A DNA stretch of 64,000 nt from RGIG8050 sp045588915 (GTDB lineage Bacteria > Bacillota > Clostridia > Christensenellales > UBA1242), in NCBI GenBank assembly GCA_045588915.1, contig JAZNFA010000008.1, forward strand, positions 62,001 through 126,000. The letters are read 5' to 3'. The notes beneath the pieces were generated by a model. That model was not told where the DNA came from and ran no database searches. It saw only the letters and a program-made list of their open reading frames with translations. Position numbers and translations under genes: made by a program. Positions 42,680 to 51,561 of this stretch are shown here, piece by piece (position 1 is the first letter of the stretch; every line of letters begins with the position of its first letter).

Positions 42680-42889
42680 ATGAAAGAAAATATTCATCCT
42701 AATTATCACGAAACCGAATTTGAATGTGCATGCGGTAATAAATTTACTTGTGGAACCACTAAAGAAGGTAATCTTGTAAAGATTGATATTTGTTCAAAAT
42801 GTCATCCATTTTATACTGGTAAACAAAAAATTGTTGATACTGCTGGTCGTGTTGACAAATTCAACAAACGTTATGCTAACAAAAAATGA
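42680..42889 (+). CDS. rpmE: 50S ribosomal protein L31 (zinc form)
   Basis: The 69-residue bL31 keeps the zinc ligands: CACGNKFTC and CSKCHPFYTGKQK. Its stop codon overlaps the prmC start as ATGA, so it begins a rpmE-prmC-prfA operon. Confidence 0.95.
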   Translation: MKENIHPNYHETEFECACGNKFTCGTTKEGNLVKIDICSKCHPFYTGKQKIVDTAGRVDKFNKRYANKK

Positions 42890-43725
42890 AATTAGCACAG
42901 TTAATTGCACAAACTGGTGAACAAGAAGCGACAATACAAGTCTTGTGTCATTTGTTAGAAGCAGAACGTACTAATGTTTTTTTAGTAAAAGATATTAGTG
43001 AAGAAATCGCACAACAAGCGATGAAAATAATTGAAGAATACAAAAAAGGTACTCCTTTAGCATATTTGCTGGGGAGTACATATTTTTATAACCGTAAGTT
43101 TATTGTAACAAGTGATGTCCTGGTTCCACGGCATGATACAGAGGTTTTAGTAGAGCTTGCTGAAAAAAAGATTATTGCCGATTCTATTATTGGTTTTGAA
43201 CACACTTATAAAGTTTTAGATTTATGCTGTGGTTCCGGTATTATTGGAATTTCGTTAGCATATCTTTGTGATTGGTTACAACAACGTCATAAAGACCTGA
43301 GGTACGAAATTACAGCTGTAGATTTAAGTCCAGAAGCTTTAGATGTAGCGACTAAGAACGCAGCATTGCATAATGTAGATATCAATTTTGTTCATAGTAA
43401 CTTACTAGACGATGTTGATGCAAAATATGATGTTATTGTGTGTAATCCACCTTATGTGCGTACAATGGATATTGGCGTTGAAGATGTATTAACATTAAAA
43501 GAACCACGTATGGCTTTGGATGGTGGACTTGATGGTTTGTTTTTTTATCGTCGTATTTTAGCCACAGTACAAAAAAACTTGCAACCAAACGGAATGATTA
43601 TGTTTGAAATTGGTTATGATCAAGCTAAGGATATTCAAGCAATTGCAAATAAATTAGGGTATCGAGAAATACACGTGTATAAAGATTTGGCAAAAAGAGA
43701 TAGAGTGGTTACAATAAGAGTATAA
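42886..43725 (+). CDS. prmC: Release factor glutamine methyltransferase
   Basis: The 279-residue enzyme methylates the Gln of the GGQ motif in release factors. The SAM motif is VLDLCCGSGIIGISLA and the catalytic motif is CNPPYVRT. The gene lies directly before its substrate gene prfA, with which it shares one base. The N-terminal helical domain is present. Confidence 0.94.
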   Translation: MKLAQLIAQTGEQEATIQVLCHLLEAERTNVFLVKDISEEIAQQAMKIIEEYKKGTPLAYLLGSTYFYNRKFIVTSDVLVPRHDTEVLVELAEKKIIADSIIGFEHTYKVLDLCCGSGIIGISLAYLCDWLQQRHKDLRYEITAVDLSPEALDVATKNAALHNVDINFVHSNLLDDVDAKYDVIVCNPPYVRTMDIGVEDVLTLKEPRMALDGGLDGLFFYRRILATVQKNLQPNGMIMFEIGYDQAKDIQAIANKLGYREIHVYKDLAKRDRVVTIRV

Positions 43726-44783
43726 TGTTTGAAGAAGTAAGTGTTTTAGAAGAAAAATATAAGCAGTTGTTAGAGCAGTTAACCCTGCCGGAAATTTTTA
43801 ATGATTTTGCACGATATACTGAAATTTCAAAAGAAGTTTCTAAAATGACACCGACTATTGATGCTTATCGCAAGTATCAAAAACTTATTAAAGATATTGC
43901 CACAGCGCAAGAAATTTCAGATCCAGAATTGGCTGAATTAGCAAAAGAAGAAATTGCACAAAATCAAATTTTATTAGAACAAACAACAAAAGAATTGCAA
44001 TCATTATTGATACCAAAAGATGAACGTGATGATGCTAATGTTATCATTGAAATTCGTCCAGCAGCTGGTGGCGACGAAGCTTGCTTATTTGCTGCTGTTT
44101 TATTACGTATGTATTCTTTATATGCAACGTCTTTAGGTTTTAAAATTGAAATTACAGATATTGAAGAAAATGGTATTGGTGGAGTTAAAACGGTAACTTT
44201 TCTCGTAAAAGGTGAAGGTGCTTTTTCTAAGTTTAAATTTGAGAGTGGTGTCCATCGTGTTCAGCGTGTGCCTGAAACTGAATCGCAAGGTCGTGTACAT
44301 ACTTCAACGGCAACAGTAGCCGTTTTACCAGAGGCTACTACCGTTGATTTTCAAGTTGATGAAAAAGATTTGCGTATTGATGTTTATCGTGCGTCTGGAG
44401 CTGGTGGACAACATATTAATAAAACTGAAAGTGCAATTCGTATTACTCATATACCAACAAATACGGTAGTAACTTGTCAGGATGGGCGCAGTCAGTTAGC
44501 AAATCGTGAAAAGGCAATGACGGTTTTGGTTTCTAAATTAGCACATTATTACCAAAGTTTAGAAGATGAAAAATATGCTTCAGCACGTCATGACCAAATT
44601 GGTACGGGTGACCGTAGCGAACGTATTCGTACTTATAACTACCCACAAGGTCGGGTAACCGACCATCGCATTAACCGAACAGAATACAACTTGACCAGAT
44701 TTGTTGATGGGGAAATAAGCGAAATGGTAGAAGCACTGCGCTTGGATGAATTAAAAACAAAAACGCAAGCTCAAAAAGGTTAA
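43725..44783 (+). CDS. prfA: Peptide chain release factor 1
   Basis: The 352-residue factor recognises UAA and UAG. The GGQ motif lies in RASGAGGQHINKTESAI and the stop-codon-reading PxT motif in VQRVPETESQGRVHTS, as in other Bacillota. Length is typical. Confidence 0.96.
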   Translation: MFEEVSVLEEKYKQLLEQLTLPEIFNDFARYTEISKEVSKMTPTIDAYRKYQKLIKDIATAQEISDPELAELAKEEIAQNQILLEQTTKELQSLLIPKDERDDANVIIEIRPAAGGDEACLFAAVLLRMYSLYATSLGFKIEITDIEENGIGGVKTVTFLVKGEGAFSKFKFESGVHRVQRVPETESQGRVHTSTATVAVLPEATTVDFQVDEKDLRIDVYRASGAGGQHINKTESAIRITHIPTNTVVTCQDGRSQLANREKAMTVLVSKLAHYYQSLEDEKYASARHDQIGTGDRSERIRTYNYPQGRVTDHRINRTEYNLTRFVDGEISEMVEALRLDELKTKTQAQKG

Positions 44784-44834
44784 AGTGTTTTTTACTCTTT
44801 CTTAACTGCCAAAAATTAAATTTTTATTTTACTA

Positions 44835-44863
44835 TTGAAATTAAAAATTATTTCAGCTATTAT
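44835..44863 (+). promoter_or_regulatory. Promoter of the 120-residue hypothetical gene
   Basis: TTGAAA (44835-44840) and TATTAT (44858-44863) are 17 bases apart. The expected start leaves a normal leader of about 30 bases ending with AAAAAGGAG before the ATG at 44900. Confidence 0.55.
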
Positions 44864-44899
44864 TATAATAATGTTATGTTCTTTAAAAAGGAGATTAGA

Positions 44900-45262
44900 A
44901 TGAAAAATTCAATTGGTAAAAGTCGTCGTTTTCATGATGAAAGAGTTGGTGTTAATGTAGATTTTGTCGATGATGAAGAAATTGAACAATATGTGTCGGC
45001 TGTGATAGATTGGCTTAAAGCACATGATGGGAAGATGTCATTCGGTAAAAGTAATGATAAAGATGAAGCAATGTTATATCAAAGATTTAAAATAAATAAA
45101 ACAATATTCACCGAAGAACAAAAACAAAGGTTAATTGCGGGAAATGTACCAGCCGAAGCATTAGAAAAGAAAACAAGAGTAACAATCAAACCAGAAGATG
45201 CCAATAAAGTATTAAAACAAAAAACGAAAGCCGACGAAAAAGACGGCGGTATTACGCAATAA
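44900..45262 (+). CDS. Hypothetical soluble protein
   Basis: The 120-residue protein has no membrane segment and no motif I recognise. It opens with a basic patch (IGKSRRFHDERVG) and contains FTEEQKQRLIAGNVPAEALE, a short helical segment, and a Lys-rich end. AAGGAG seven bases before the ATG at 44900 is a strong ribosome site, preferred to the ATG at 44876. It is a single-gene unit between a promoter and a terminator. Confidence 0.65.
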   Translation: MKNSIGKSRRFHDERVGVNVDFVDDEEIEQYVSAVIDWLKAHDGKMSFGKSNDKDEAMLYQRFKINKTIFTEEQKQRLIAGNVPAEALEKKTRVTIKPEDANKVLKQKTKADEKDGGITQ

Positions 45263-45280
45263 ATTCTTATTAAAATAATT

Positions 45281-45306
45281 AGCCAGTGAAGAACTGGCTT
45301 TTTTGT
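45281..45306 (+). terminator. Rho-independent terminator
   Basis: AGCCAGT (45281-45287) pairs with ACTGGCT (45293-45299) around GAAGA, then six T residues. It ends the single-gene unit before it. Confidence 0.9.
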
Positions 45307-45512
45307 TTGTCATTTAATCTGTGTATATTGCAATAATGTAGGATTCATATTGTACGAATATGGTTGACCGATTGGAATGAAAACAAAAATAATAATGGAA
45401 GAAAGACTCAAAGAGTTAAGGTCATGCAAATTTACCTTTGAATGAACAAGAAATTTTGCAGGCACAACAAACAGCAGAAGTATCCGTTTTATGTTTTTAC
45501 AAGGTAAAAGAA

Positions 45513-45541
45513 AACACCCTAACCAATTTGGTTAGAGTGTT
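45513..45541 (-). terminator. Terminator hairpin for the nrdR transcript
   Basis: AACACCCTAACC (45513-45524) pairs with GGTTAGAGTGTT (45530-45541) with one mismatch. On the minus strand it is followed by TTTTCTTTT, so it serves nrdR. The stretch 45307-45512 holds no gene I can support: only a possible frameshifted remnant near 45400-45500. Confidence 0.75.
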
Positions 45542-45565
45542 GATTATTCCGCAAGTTTCAAACTT

Positions 45566-45593
45566 ACGCACTCTTCGCGTCCTGCGTTTTTTT
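45566..45593 (+). terminator. Weak plus-strand terminator-like hairpin
   Basis: ACGCA (45566-45570) pairs with TGCGT (45583-45587), followed by seven T residues, right at the 3' end of nrdR. It may stop plus-strand transcription entering nrdR. Confidence 0.5.
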
Positions 45594-45594
45594 A

Positions 45595-46071
45595 TTAAAT
45601 GTTTTCTTGAATCTCTTTTTCAAATTCTTTGATGAAGTTTACGAATGTTGAAACGTCTTTAAATTGACGATAGACGGCCGCAAAACGAATATACGCAACC
45701 TCGTCAATTTTTTTCAATTCTTCCATTACCATATCACCAATGACGCTGCTGGCTATTTCTTGTTGGTCGCCCATTGTTGTGCTGGCAATTTGCATTTCAA
45801 TACTTTCAACGATATTATCAATTTGCTTCATTGAAACAGGACGTTTGCCTGTTGCTGCAATAATACTATTTTTGATTTTTTGTGAATCAAAAGATTGACG
45901 ACTTCCATCATTTTTAATAACTAACAAGGAAACACGTTCAATGGTTTCATAACTAGTAAAACGTTTACTGCACTTTAAACATTCACGGCGACGGCGAATT
46001 GAATTTGAATTATCGTTAGTACGACTATCTACAACCTTATTATCACGTGAACCACAATTTGGACATCTCAT
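45595..46071 (-). CDS. nrdR: Transcriptional repressor NrdR
   Basis: The 158-residue protein represses ribonucleotide reductase genes in response to ATP and dATP. It starts MRCPNCGSRDNKVVDSR; the zinc ribbon is CPNC and CLKC. The ATP-cone follows from LLVIKNDGSRQSFDSQKI. AAAGGAG precedes the ATG. Length is typical. Confidence 0.96.
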   Translation of the reverse strand: MRCPNCGSRDNKVVDSRTNDNSNSIRRRRECLKCSKRFTSYETIERVSLLVIKNDGSRQSFDSQKIKNSIIAATGKRPVSMKQIDNIVESIEMQIASTTMGDQQEIASSVIGDMVMEELKKIDEVAYIRFAAVYRQFKDVSTFVNFIKEFEKEIQENI

Positions 46072-46110
46072 AATTTTTGCTCCTTTGTTCTTAATTTCTT
46101 TTTTAGTTTA

Positions 46111-46737
46111 TCATTTTTCTGTTTCGTATGACAAGCAACATTTTAAACGCCCACAAATCCCATTGATTTTTTCTGGAGTTAAAGATAAGTTTTGTTGCTT
46201 TGCCATTTTGATTGAAACATCAGGGTAGCTATGACAAAAACGTTTGCAACAACATTCTTGTCCACAAGTTCCTAATGCACCAATTTCTTTAACTTCATCA
46301 CGTGCGCCAATTTGGTGTAATTCAATGCGTGTGCGCAAAGCGCTGGCTAAGTTACGTACTAATTCACGGAAATCTATACGTTGTTCTGCTGAGAAATCAA
46401 TGACTACTTTGCTAGCATCAAAAGTGTAGTAGGCTGACATAATTCTCATATCAAGTTTCATTTGTTCTACCATCGCAATTGCCTTCTCTTTTGCAAACTC
46501 TGCTGACTTTAATAACAAGTTAATTTGGCTTTGGTCTTTGCTGTTGGCACGACGAAAGATTTGTGCATTGTTGGGTTCGTGACTTTTTTTGTCAACGCCT
46601 TCATTGGCAACTACGCCCCATTCAGCGCCTGTATCAGTCTCTACGATGACATATTCATTCGGTTTCAGGTCGTCAATCTCACTATCAAATTTCGTTGTTT
46701 GAGTTTTATTAAACACTCTGACATGATAAGTTTTCAT
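46111..46737 (-). CDS. ricT: PSP1-domain protein RicT (YaaT)
   Basis: The 208-residue protein has the PSP1 domain and the Cys-rich signature GTCGQECCCKRFC then GICGRLKCCLSYE that holds Fe-S clusters in the RicAFT complex. In Bacillus this complex promotes RNase Y maturation of mRNAs and phosphorelay steps in sporulation; rny is also in this window. Its promoter overlaps the stop codon of the upstream gene. Confidence 0.9.
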   Translation of the reverse strand: MKTYHVRVFNKTQTTKFDSEIDDLKPNEYVIVETDTGAEWGVVANEGVDKKSHEPNNAQIFRRANSKDQSQINLLLKSAEFAKEKAIAMVEQMKLDMRIMSAYYTFDASKVVIDFSAEQRIDFRELVRNLASALRTRIELHQIGARDEVKEIGALGTCGQECCCKRFCHSYPDVSIKMAKQQNLSLTPEKINGICGRLKCCLSYETEK

Positions 46738-46742
46738 ATTTT

Positions 46743-46771
46743 ATTATAACACTGCGTTGTATTCAATGCAA
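46743..46771 (-). promoter_or_regulatory. Promoter of ricT
   Basis: On the minus strand TTGCAT (46771-46766) and TATAAT (46748-46743) are 17 bases apart. The -10 box overlaps the stop codon of the YtxC-like gene and ends five bases before the ricT ATG. No ribosome site is present. Confidence 0.75.
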
Positions 46772-47421
46772 ACGCAGTTTGGAAATAAAGCTTCAATACG
46801 TTTCACAATCTCGTTAGTTAAATCTGAACTTGTATGAATAAAGACTTGTCGTGGAGCAAATTCAATTAAAGCATTGACTATATCGTCATCGTTCTGGGGT
46901 AGTGGTTGTAACTTTTGGTCACAAATTGTGGCTTTATGATTTATCGCTAGAATATGAGCTTCTGGTAAACGATAATCCATATGAAGGATTAAAAATCGCA
47001 ACAATTCATCGAACAGTACTTTCTGCGAAAGATGAACATAATTTTCGTTGACTAATTGAATTACTTCGTCCCAGCGAATTTTAAGCTTTGATAAACCAAA
47101 GTCATATAATGAATCTAGTAAAATTTCATTTGTTATTTTAAACAATGTTCCTGCAATAATTGTATCTGCTTTTTTGTCATAGTTGAGTAAAATTTTAATT
47201 AAAGTTTTGTTTTTAATTTTTAGTTTAGAAAGCAAATAAAAACTTTTCATTGTAGTCACGATTTGTGAGACGATACAGTCAAATAAACGAAATTGATTGA
47301 TATTAGATTTTAAGTTTAATACATATCGATTATTACTTTGTGTAAGTTTGCTGTTAAATTTTTCAGCTAAGTATTTCAAGCAAAAAAGAAAACGTTCATC
47401 AGTAGAAATCTTCATAAACAT
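46744..47421 (-). CDS. YtxC-like putative sporulation protein
   Basis: The 225-residue protein is mostly helical with no signal peptide. Motifs are not strong; I base the call on its length, on the C-terminal alternation of strands and helices (ILAINHKATICDQK, FIHTSSDLTNEIVKRIEALF), and on its place next to thrS, where ytxC lies in Bacillus. In this window it is divergent from thrS. The function of YtxC is poorly known. Confidence 0.45.
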   Translation of the reverse strand: MFMKISTDERFLFCLKYLAEKFNSKLTQSNNRYVLNLKSNINQFRLFDCIVSQIVTTMKSFYLLSKLKIKNKTLIKILLNYDKKADTIIAGTLFKITNEILLDSLYDFGLSKLKIRWDEVIQLVNENYVHLSQKVLFDELLRFLILHMDYRLPEAHILAINHKATICDQKLQPLPQNDDDIVNALIEFAPRQVFIHTSSDLTNEIVKRIEALFPNCVCIEYNAVL

Positions 47422-47493
47422 AGTTTATGTAAATGTTTTAAGTTTTAGTAAACGATGGCTGCCTTTTTTGCTATTTGATTTATTTAAACTTCG

Positions 47494-47502
47494 TGATATA
47501 AT
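47494..47502 (+). promoter_or_regulatory. Extended -10 promoter element of thrS
   Basis: TGATATAAT is an extended -10 element ending seven bases before the ATG at 47510. There is no T-box leader and no ribosome site. Confidence 0.7.
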
Positions 47503-47509
47503 ATTTGAT

Positions 47510-49246
47510 ATGGACAAAATTTTAAATCATACTGCTGCGCACGTTTTAGCGTATGCTGTAAAAAACATTTACCCAAACACGAAATTAGCGATTGGGCCAG
47601 CAACCGATTCAGGTTTTTATTATGATTTTGATTTCGCAACACCAATCAAAGATGAAGACTTGGTGAAAATTGAAGCTGAAATGAATCGTATCATTAAGGA
47701 AAACTTTAAGGTTGAACGTAAGGAAGTTACACGTTCTGAAGCTTCACGTATTATCAATAAGAATAAAGAAATTTACAAAGCTGAATTATTGCAAGATATT
47801 CCAAGAGGACAAACAATTACAATGTACACAATTGGTAACTTTACTGATTTGTGTGCAGGACCACACGTTGAATATGTCAAAAAAATTAAAGCATTCAAGT
47901 TAACTCAAATTACGGGTGCATACTGGCGTGGTGATGAAAAGAACAAGATGTTGACTCGTATTTATGGTGTTGCTTTTGCAAGCAAGAGCGAATTAGAAGC
48001 TTATAACCTGTGGCAAGAAGAAGTTAAGAAACGTGACCACAATAAAATCTGCCGCGAATTAGGCTATTATGTTTCATCAGAATTGGTTGGTCAAGGTTTG
48101 CCTTTGTTTACTCCTGCAGGTACAACTATCTTACGTACAATGCAACGCTTCGTGGAAGATGAAGAAATTCGTCGTGGTTATTTACACGTTAAAACTCCAT
48201 CTTTTGCAAAGAGCGATATGTACAAGGTTAGTGGACACTGGCAACATTACAAAGACTCTATGTTCTTGATTGGTGATGAAGTTTTGGATGAAAGTTTGAT
48301 GGCATTACGTCCTATGACTTGTCCAATGCACATTTTGTTGTATCGTAGTGAATTACGTTCTTACAAAGATTTACCAATTCGTTATGCTGAAACGGCAAAG
48401 CAATTCCGTAATGAAAATAGTGGAGAAATGCACGGTTTAATCCGTTTACGTGAATATACTTTGAGTGATGGACATATCATTGTTCGTCCAGACCAAATTC
48501 AACAAGTTGTTGATGAATGTATGGAATTAACCAACTACTTCTTGGGTGTATTAAATATGAAAGATGACGTTACCATTCGTTTATCGAAATGGGACTCAAC
48601 AAATAAAGATAAATACATTGATTTGCCAGAAGCTTGGGAATGGAGCCAAAATGAAATCCGTAATGCTTTAGTTCGTAATAATTTGAAATTTGTTGAAGCT
48701 GATGGTGAAGCTGCTTTCTATGGACCAAAGATTGATATTCAAGCTAAAAACACTTACGGTAAAGAAGATACTTTGTTCACCATTCAATTAGACTTTGCAT
48801 TGGCTGAAAGATTCGGTTTGACTTATATTGATGAAAACGGCAAAAAGGCAAAACCATATTTAATTCACCGTTCATCAATCGGTTGCTATGAACGTACCTT
48901 GGCTATGTTAATTGAAAAAACTATGGGTGCATTACCGGTTTGGTTGTCACCAACTCAAGTACGTATTATGAATATTACTAATGCTCAAGATGAGTATTGC
49001 AATCAAATCAACAAAGCTTTATTAGCTGCAAATATTCGTTCGACAACTGATTTGCGTAACGAAAAAATCGGTTTAAAAATTCGTGAAGCAACGTTAAAAA
49101 AGATTCCATATAGCATTATTGTTGGTGCAAAAGAACAAGAAACTAATACGGTTGCAGTTCGTACTCGAGAAGGACAGGATTTGGGGCAAATGCCATTAGA
49201 AGCCTTTATTGAGTTGATAACGAAACAAATTAAGGAATTTAAGTAA
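47510..49246 (+). CDS. thrS: Threonyl-tRNA synthetase lacking the TGS domain
   Basis: The 578-residue enzyme begins MDKILNHTAAHVLAYAVKN, which is the start of the editing domain (HxxxH and later LCAGPHVEY); the usual N-terminal TGS domain of some 60 residues is missing. The class II core has ALRPMTCPMHI, EYTLSDGHIIV and LIHRSSIGCYERTLAML with the zinc Cys and two His, followed by the anticodon-binding domain. The reading frame is open upstream of 47510 but overlaps the divergent YtxC-like gene there, and the promoter at 47494-47502 sets the start. It shares one base with rimM. Confidence 0.94.
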   Translation: MDKILNHTAAHVLAYAVKNIYPNTKLAIGPATDSGFYYDFDFATPIKDEDLVKIEAEMNRIIKENFKVERKEVTRSEASRIINKNKEIYKAELLQDIPRGQTITMYTIGNFTDLCAGPHVEYVKKIKAFKLTQITGAYWRGDEKNKMLTRIYGVAFASKSELEAYNLWQEEVKKRDHNKICRELGYYVSSELVGQGLPLFTPAGTTILRTMQRFVEDEEIRRGYLHVKTPSFAKSDMYKVSGHWQHYKDSMFLIGDEVLDESLMALRPMTCPMHILLYRSELRSYKDLPIRYAETAKQFRNENSGEMHGLIRLREYTLSDGHIIVRPDQIQQVVDECMELTNYFLGVLNMKDDVTIRLSKWDSTNKDKYIDLPEAWEWSQNEIRNALVRNNLKFVEADGEAAFYGPKIDIQAKNTYGKEDTLFTIQLDFALAERFGLTYIDENGKKAKPYLIHRSSIGCYERTLAMLIEKTMGALPVWLSPTQVRIMNITNAQDEYCNQINKALLAANIRSTTDLRNEKIGLKIREATLKKIPYSIIVGAKEQETNTVAVRTREGQDLGQMPLEAFIELITKQIKEFK

Positions 49247-49737
49247 TGTTAGTTGCCATAGGAACAGTTTTAAAACCACGTGGCCTACAAGGCGAAATTA
49301 AAATCGGTATGACTTATAATCATACCGAAATTTTTAATGAACTAAATGAAGTATCCTTGAATGGTCAAAAATATTTAGTCGAACGTGGTAGTGTTCAAAA
49401 TGGCTTTGCTTATTTAAGTTTGCAAGGAATTGACAGTGTTGAGAAAGCAGAAAAGTTGCGTAACCAAACTGTTATGGTTGAAGAAAGTGCTTTACATTTA
49501 AATGATAATGAAATCTTATCGAGTGAGTTAATTGGCTTTGATGTTGTCCATCTTGGTAAAAAGGTTGGTTCTGTTGTCGCTGTGGAAAATTATGGGGCAG
49601 GGGATTTTTTTGAGATTGCAATTACTGGTAAGGAGTTTGTGTTAGTTCCAAATGAAGATGATTTTATATTAGAAACAAATGTAAAAACACGTACATTGGT
49701 ATTAAGTCCAAATGCACTTGAATCGGAGTTGGTCTAA
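49246..49737 (+). CDS. rimM: Ribosome maturation factor RimM
   Basis: The 163-residue protein helps assemble the 30S head. It begins VAIGTVLKPRGLQGEIKIG, a typical RimM N-terminus, and the PRC barrel follows from LIGFDVVHLGKKVGSV with FVLVPNEDDFIL. It is coupled to thrS and trmD. Confidence 0.92.
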   Translation: MLVAIGTVLKPRGLQGEIKIGMTYNHTEIFNELNEVSLNGQKYLVERGSVQNGFAYLSLQGIDSVEKAEKLRNQTVMVEESALHLNDNEILSSELIGFDVVHLGKKVGSVVAVENYGAGDFFEIAITGKEFVLVPNEDDFILETNVKTRTLVLSPNALESELV

Positions 49738-49739
49738 TT

Positions 49740-50402
49740 ATGCGCTGGACGATTTTATCTTTATTTCCCGAAATGTTTACATCATTAAAAACCAGTATTT
49801 TAGGTCGTGCAACCAAAGCTGGAAAGTTACAAATTGAAGTGGTAAACTTTCGTGATTATTCAACAGATAAGCATCGTAAGGTTGATGATTTATCTTATTC
49901 ACCGGGTGCAGGTATGGTTCTGTCTTGTCAGCCAATCTATGACTGTCTTCAAGCAGTTGACCCTGAACATAAAGCGCATCGTGTTTTTATGACACCTGCT
50001 GCACCAATTTTAAATCAAGATCGTGTTGTTGCTTTATCAAAATATGACCACATCATAATTCTCTGTGGACATTATGAAGGTGTTGATCAACGTGTAATTG
50101 ATTTGTGTTTTGATGAAGTAATTTCAATTGGCAAATTTGTTTTGACGGGTGGCGAAATTCCTGCCATGGTATTGGTTGATTCCGTTTCACGCTATGTTGA
50201 CGGTGTGATTAATAAAGACAGTTTAATTAGTGAAAGTTATACGGATGGTAAACTAGAACATCCACAATACACACGACCACGTGTTTGGCAAGGCATTTCC
50301 GTTCCAGAAGTTTTGTTTTCTGGTAATCATGCTGCAATTCAAAAATGGAAAGATGAAACCAGTGAGCAAGTTACGCAAAAGTTTTCAAATGATAAAAATT
50401 AA
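49740..50402 (+). CDS. trmD: tRNA (guanine-N1)-methyltransferase
   Basis: The 220-residue SPOUT enzyme methylates G37 of tRNAs. It has ILSLFPEMF, SPGAGMVLSCQPIYD, LCGHYEGVDQRVID (knot) and GKFVLTGGEIPAMVLVDS. It is about 20-25 residues shorter than usual, with a reduced C-terminal domain. rimM-trmD is a conserved pair. Confidence 0.95.
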   Translation: MRWTILSLFPEMFTSLKTSILGRATKAGKLQIEVVNFRDYSTDKHRKVDDLSYSPGAGMVLSCQPIYDCLQAVDPEHKAHRVFMTPAAPILNQDRVVALSKYDHIIILCGHYEGVDQRVIDLCFDEVISIGKFVLTGGEIPAMVLVDSVSRYVDGVINKDSLISESYTDGKLEHPQYTRPRVWQGISVPEVLFSGNHAAIQKWKDETSEQVTQKFSNDKN

Positions 50403-50440
50403 CTTTTATATTCAGTTAATTTTTGTTATATATGTTTTAT

Positions 50441-51535
50441 ATGGAAGATGCAAATTTAATTAAACAGTTAAATGAATCGGTTCCGAATGTAGAACTGGAA
50501 AAGGAAACTGCGTCTGGTAAAAAACAAACCGATAATTTTATTACAGAAATCAAACCACAAAAAGAACGCATCGAATGGATTGTTGTCTTGCGAGCCTTTG
50601 CTTGTATGGCAGTGGTAATGATACACGTTTTAGGTAGATATTCTTCTGATTATATACTCCGTATTTTGTTAGAGCCTTTTATTCGTTTTGCTATTCCTGT
50701 CTTTATTATGATTTCTGGTTGTTTGTTTTTAGATCCGAAGCGTGATATGCCATTAGTGAAATTGCTAAAATATATAATTAAATATTTATGCTTAGTGATA
50801 TTATTTGGTGTTTTTTATTTTTTTATTTTTCGGCTTGAGAAATTAACAGGATCTACAACACATTTCAATTTATCAATTATTTGGTACCCATTATTGAAAA
50901 GTTTTATTGATTTAACAAACTTTACAGTAAAATATCATTTATGGTTTTTAATAGCTCTTATTGCATTATTAGTACTTACGCCTATTTTTAGAGAATTTGT
51001 TAAGCATGCTAATGCTAAAACTATTAAATTTGTTTTAATTTTATTATTTATTACGTCATCTATTATTCCAACTATTAATAATTATTTCAATCTTCATTTT
51101 TTTGAATTCTCAGTATTAGACAGAGTCTTGTTTATTTATTTGATAGGTTATTTTATAGTATATACTAATATCATTAAAGATAAATATATCTTTATATGTG
51201 GTTTATTTGGAATTATGGTATGGGCTATTGCTTTTTATTTCGATGTAGCTGATCAATTAGATACTTTTATGGTTTTAGAAGCTATGTTAATTGTAAAGTT
51301 ATTTGCAAGTAAAAAAATTGTTATTAAGAATAATAAGATTATTAATTGTATTTCCAAGTATAGTTTAGGAATATATCTAATTCATCCATTTTGTATAGAA
51401 GTCATTTTAAAAATTAATACAGTAATGCCATTATTTAATAATGAAATTATAATTTTCTTTTGTGTTTCTGTTTTATCGTTGGTTTCCAGCATGATTCTCT
51501 ATCGAATGCCATTAATTAAAAAGTTGTTTAAATAA
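50441..51535 (+). CDS. Acyltransferase family 3 membrane protein, copy 1
   Basis: The 364-residue protein has about ten membrane segments and an N-terminal cytoplasmic stretch of about 40 residues; VVLRAFACMAVVMIHVLG holds the RxxA...H motif of O-acyltransferases that modify surface polysaccharides or teichoic acids. The start at 50441 follows an extended -10 element TGTTATATA by eight bases. A 111-base block near the 5' end is almost identical to the next gene while the remainder is much more diverged. Confidence 0.85.
   Translation: MEDANLIKQLNESVPNVELEKETASGKKQTDNFITEIKPQKERIEWIVVLRAFACMAVVMIHVLGRYSSDYILRILLEPFIRFAIPVFIMISGCLFLDPKRDMPLVKLLKYIIKYLCLVILFGVFYFFIFRLEKLTGSTTHFNLSIIWYPLLKSFIDLTNFTVKYHLWFLIALIALLVLTPIFREFVKHANAKTIKFVLILLFITSSIIPTINNYFNLHFFEFSVLDRVLFIYLIGYFIVYTNIIKDKYIFICGLFGIMVWAIAFYFDVADQLDTFMVLEAMLIVKLFASKKIVIKNNKIINCISKYSLGIYLIHPFCIEVILKINTVMPLFNNEIIIFFCVSVLSLVSSMILYRMPLIKKLFK
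50519..50629 (+). repeat. 111-bp near-identical block in acyltransferase copy 1
   Basis: This stretch matches 51661-51771 at 110 of 111 bases, ending at the CACGTT of the membrane-segment start. Flanking codons on both sides are much more diverged. Confidence 0.9.
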
Positions 51536-51561
51536 AGATTGTGTATGTGATATAGTTTTAT

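Noticed and set aside
45438..45632. A 64-residue plus-strand frame before nrdR
   Set aside because: It runs through two terminator hairpins and into the nrdR 3' end, starts at TTG without a ribosome site and looks like chance or a remnant.
47297..47509. An N-terminal extension of 71 residues on ThrRS that could stand in for TGS
   Set aside because: This open stretch is the antisense of the YtxC-like gene, is hydrophobic and unlike TGS, and lies upstream of the thrS promoter.
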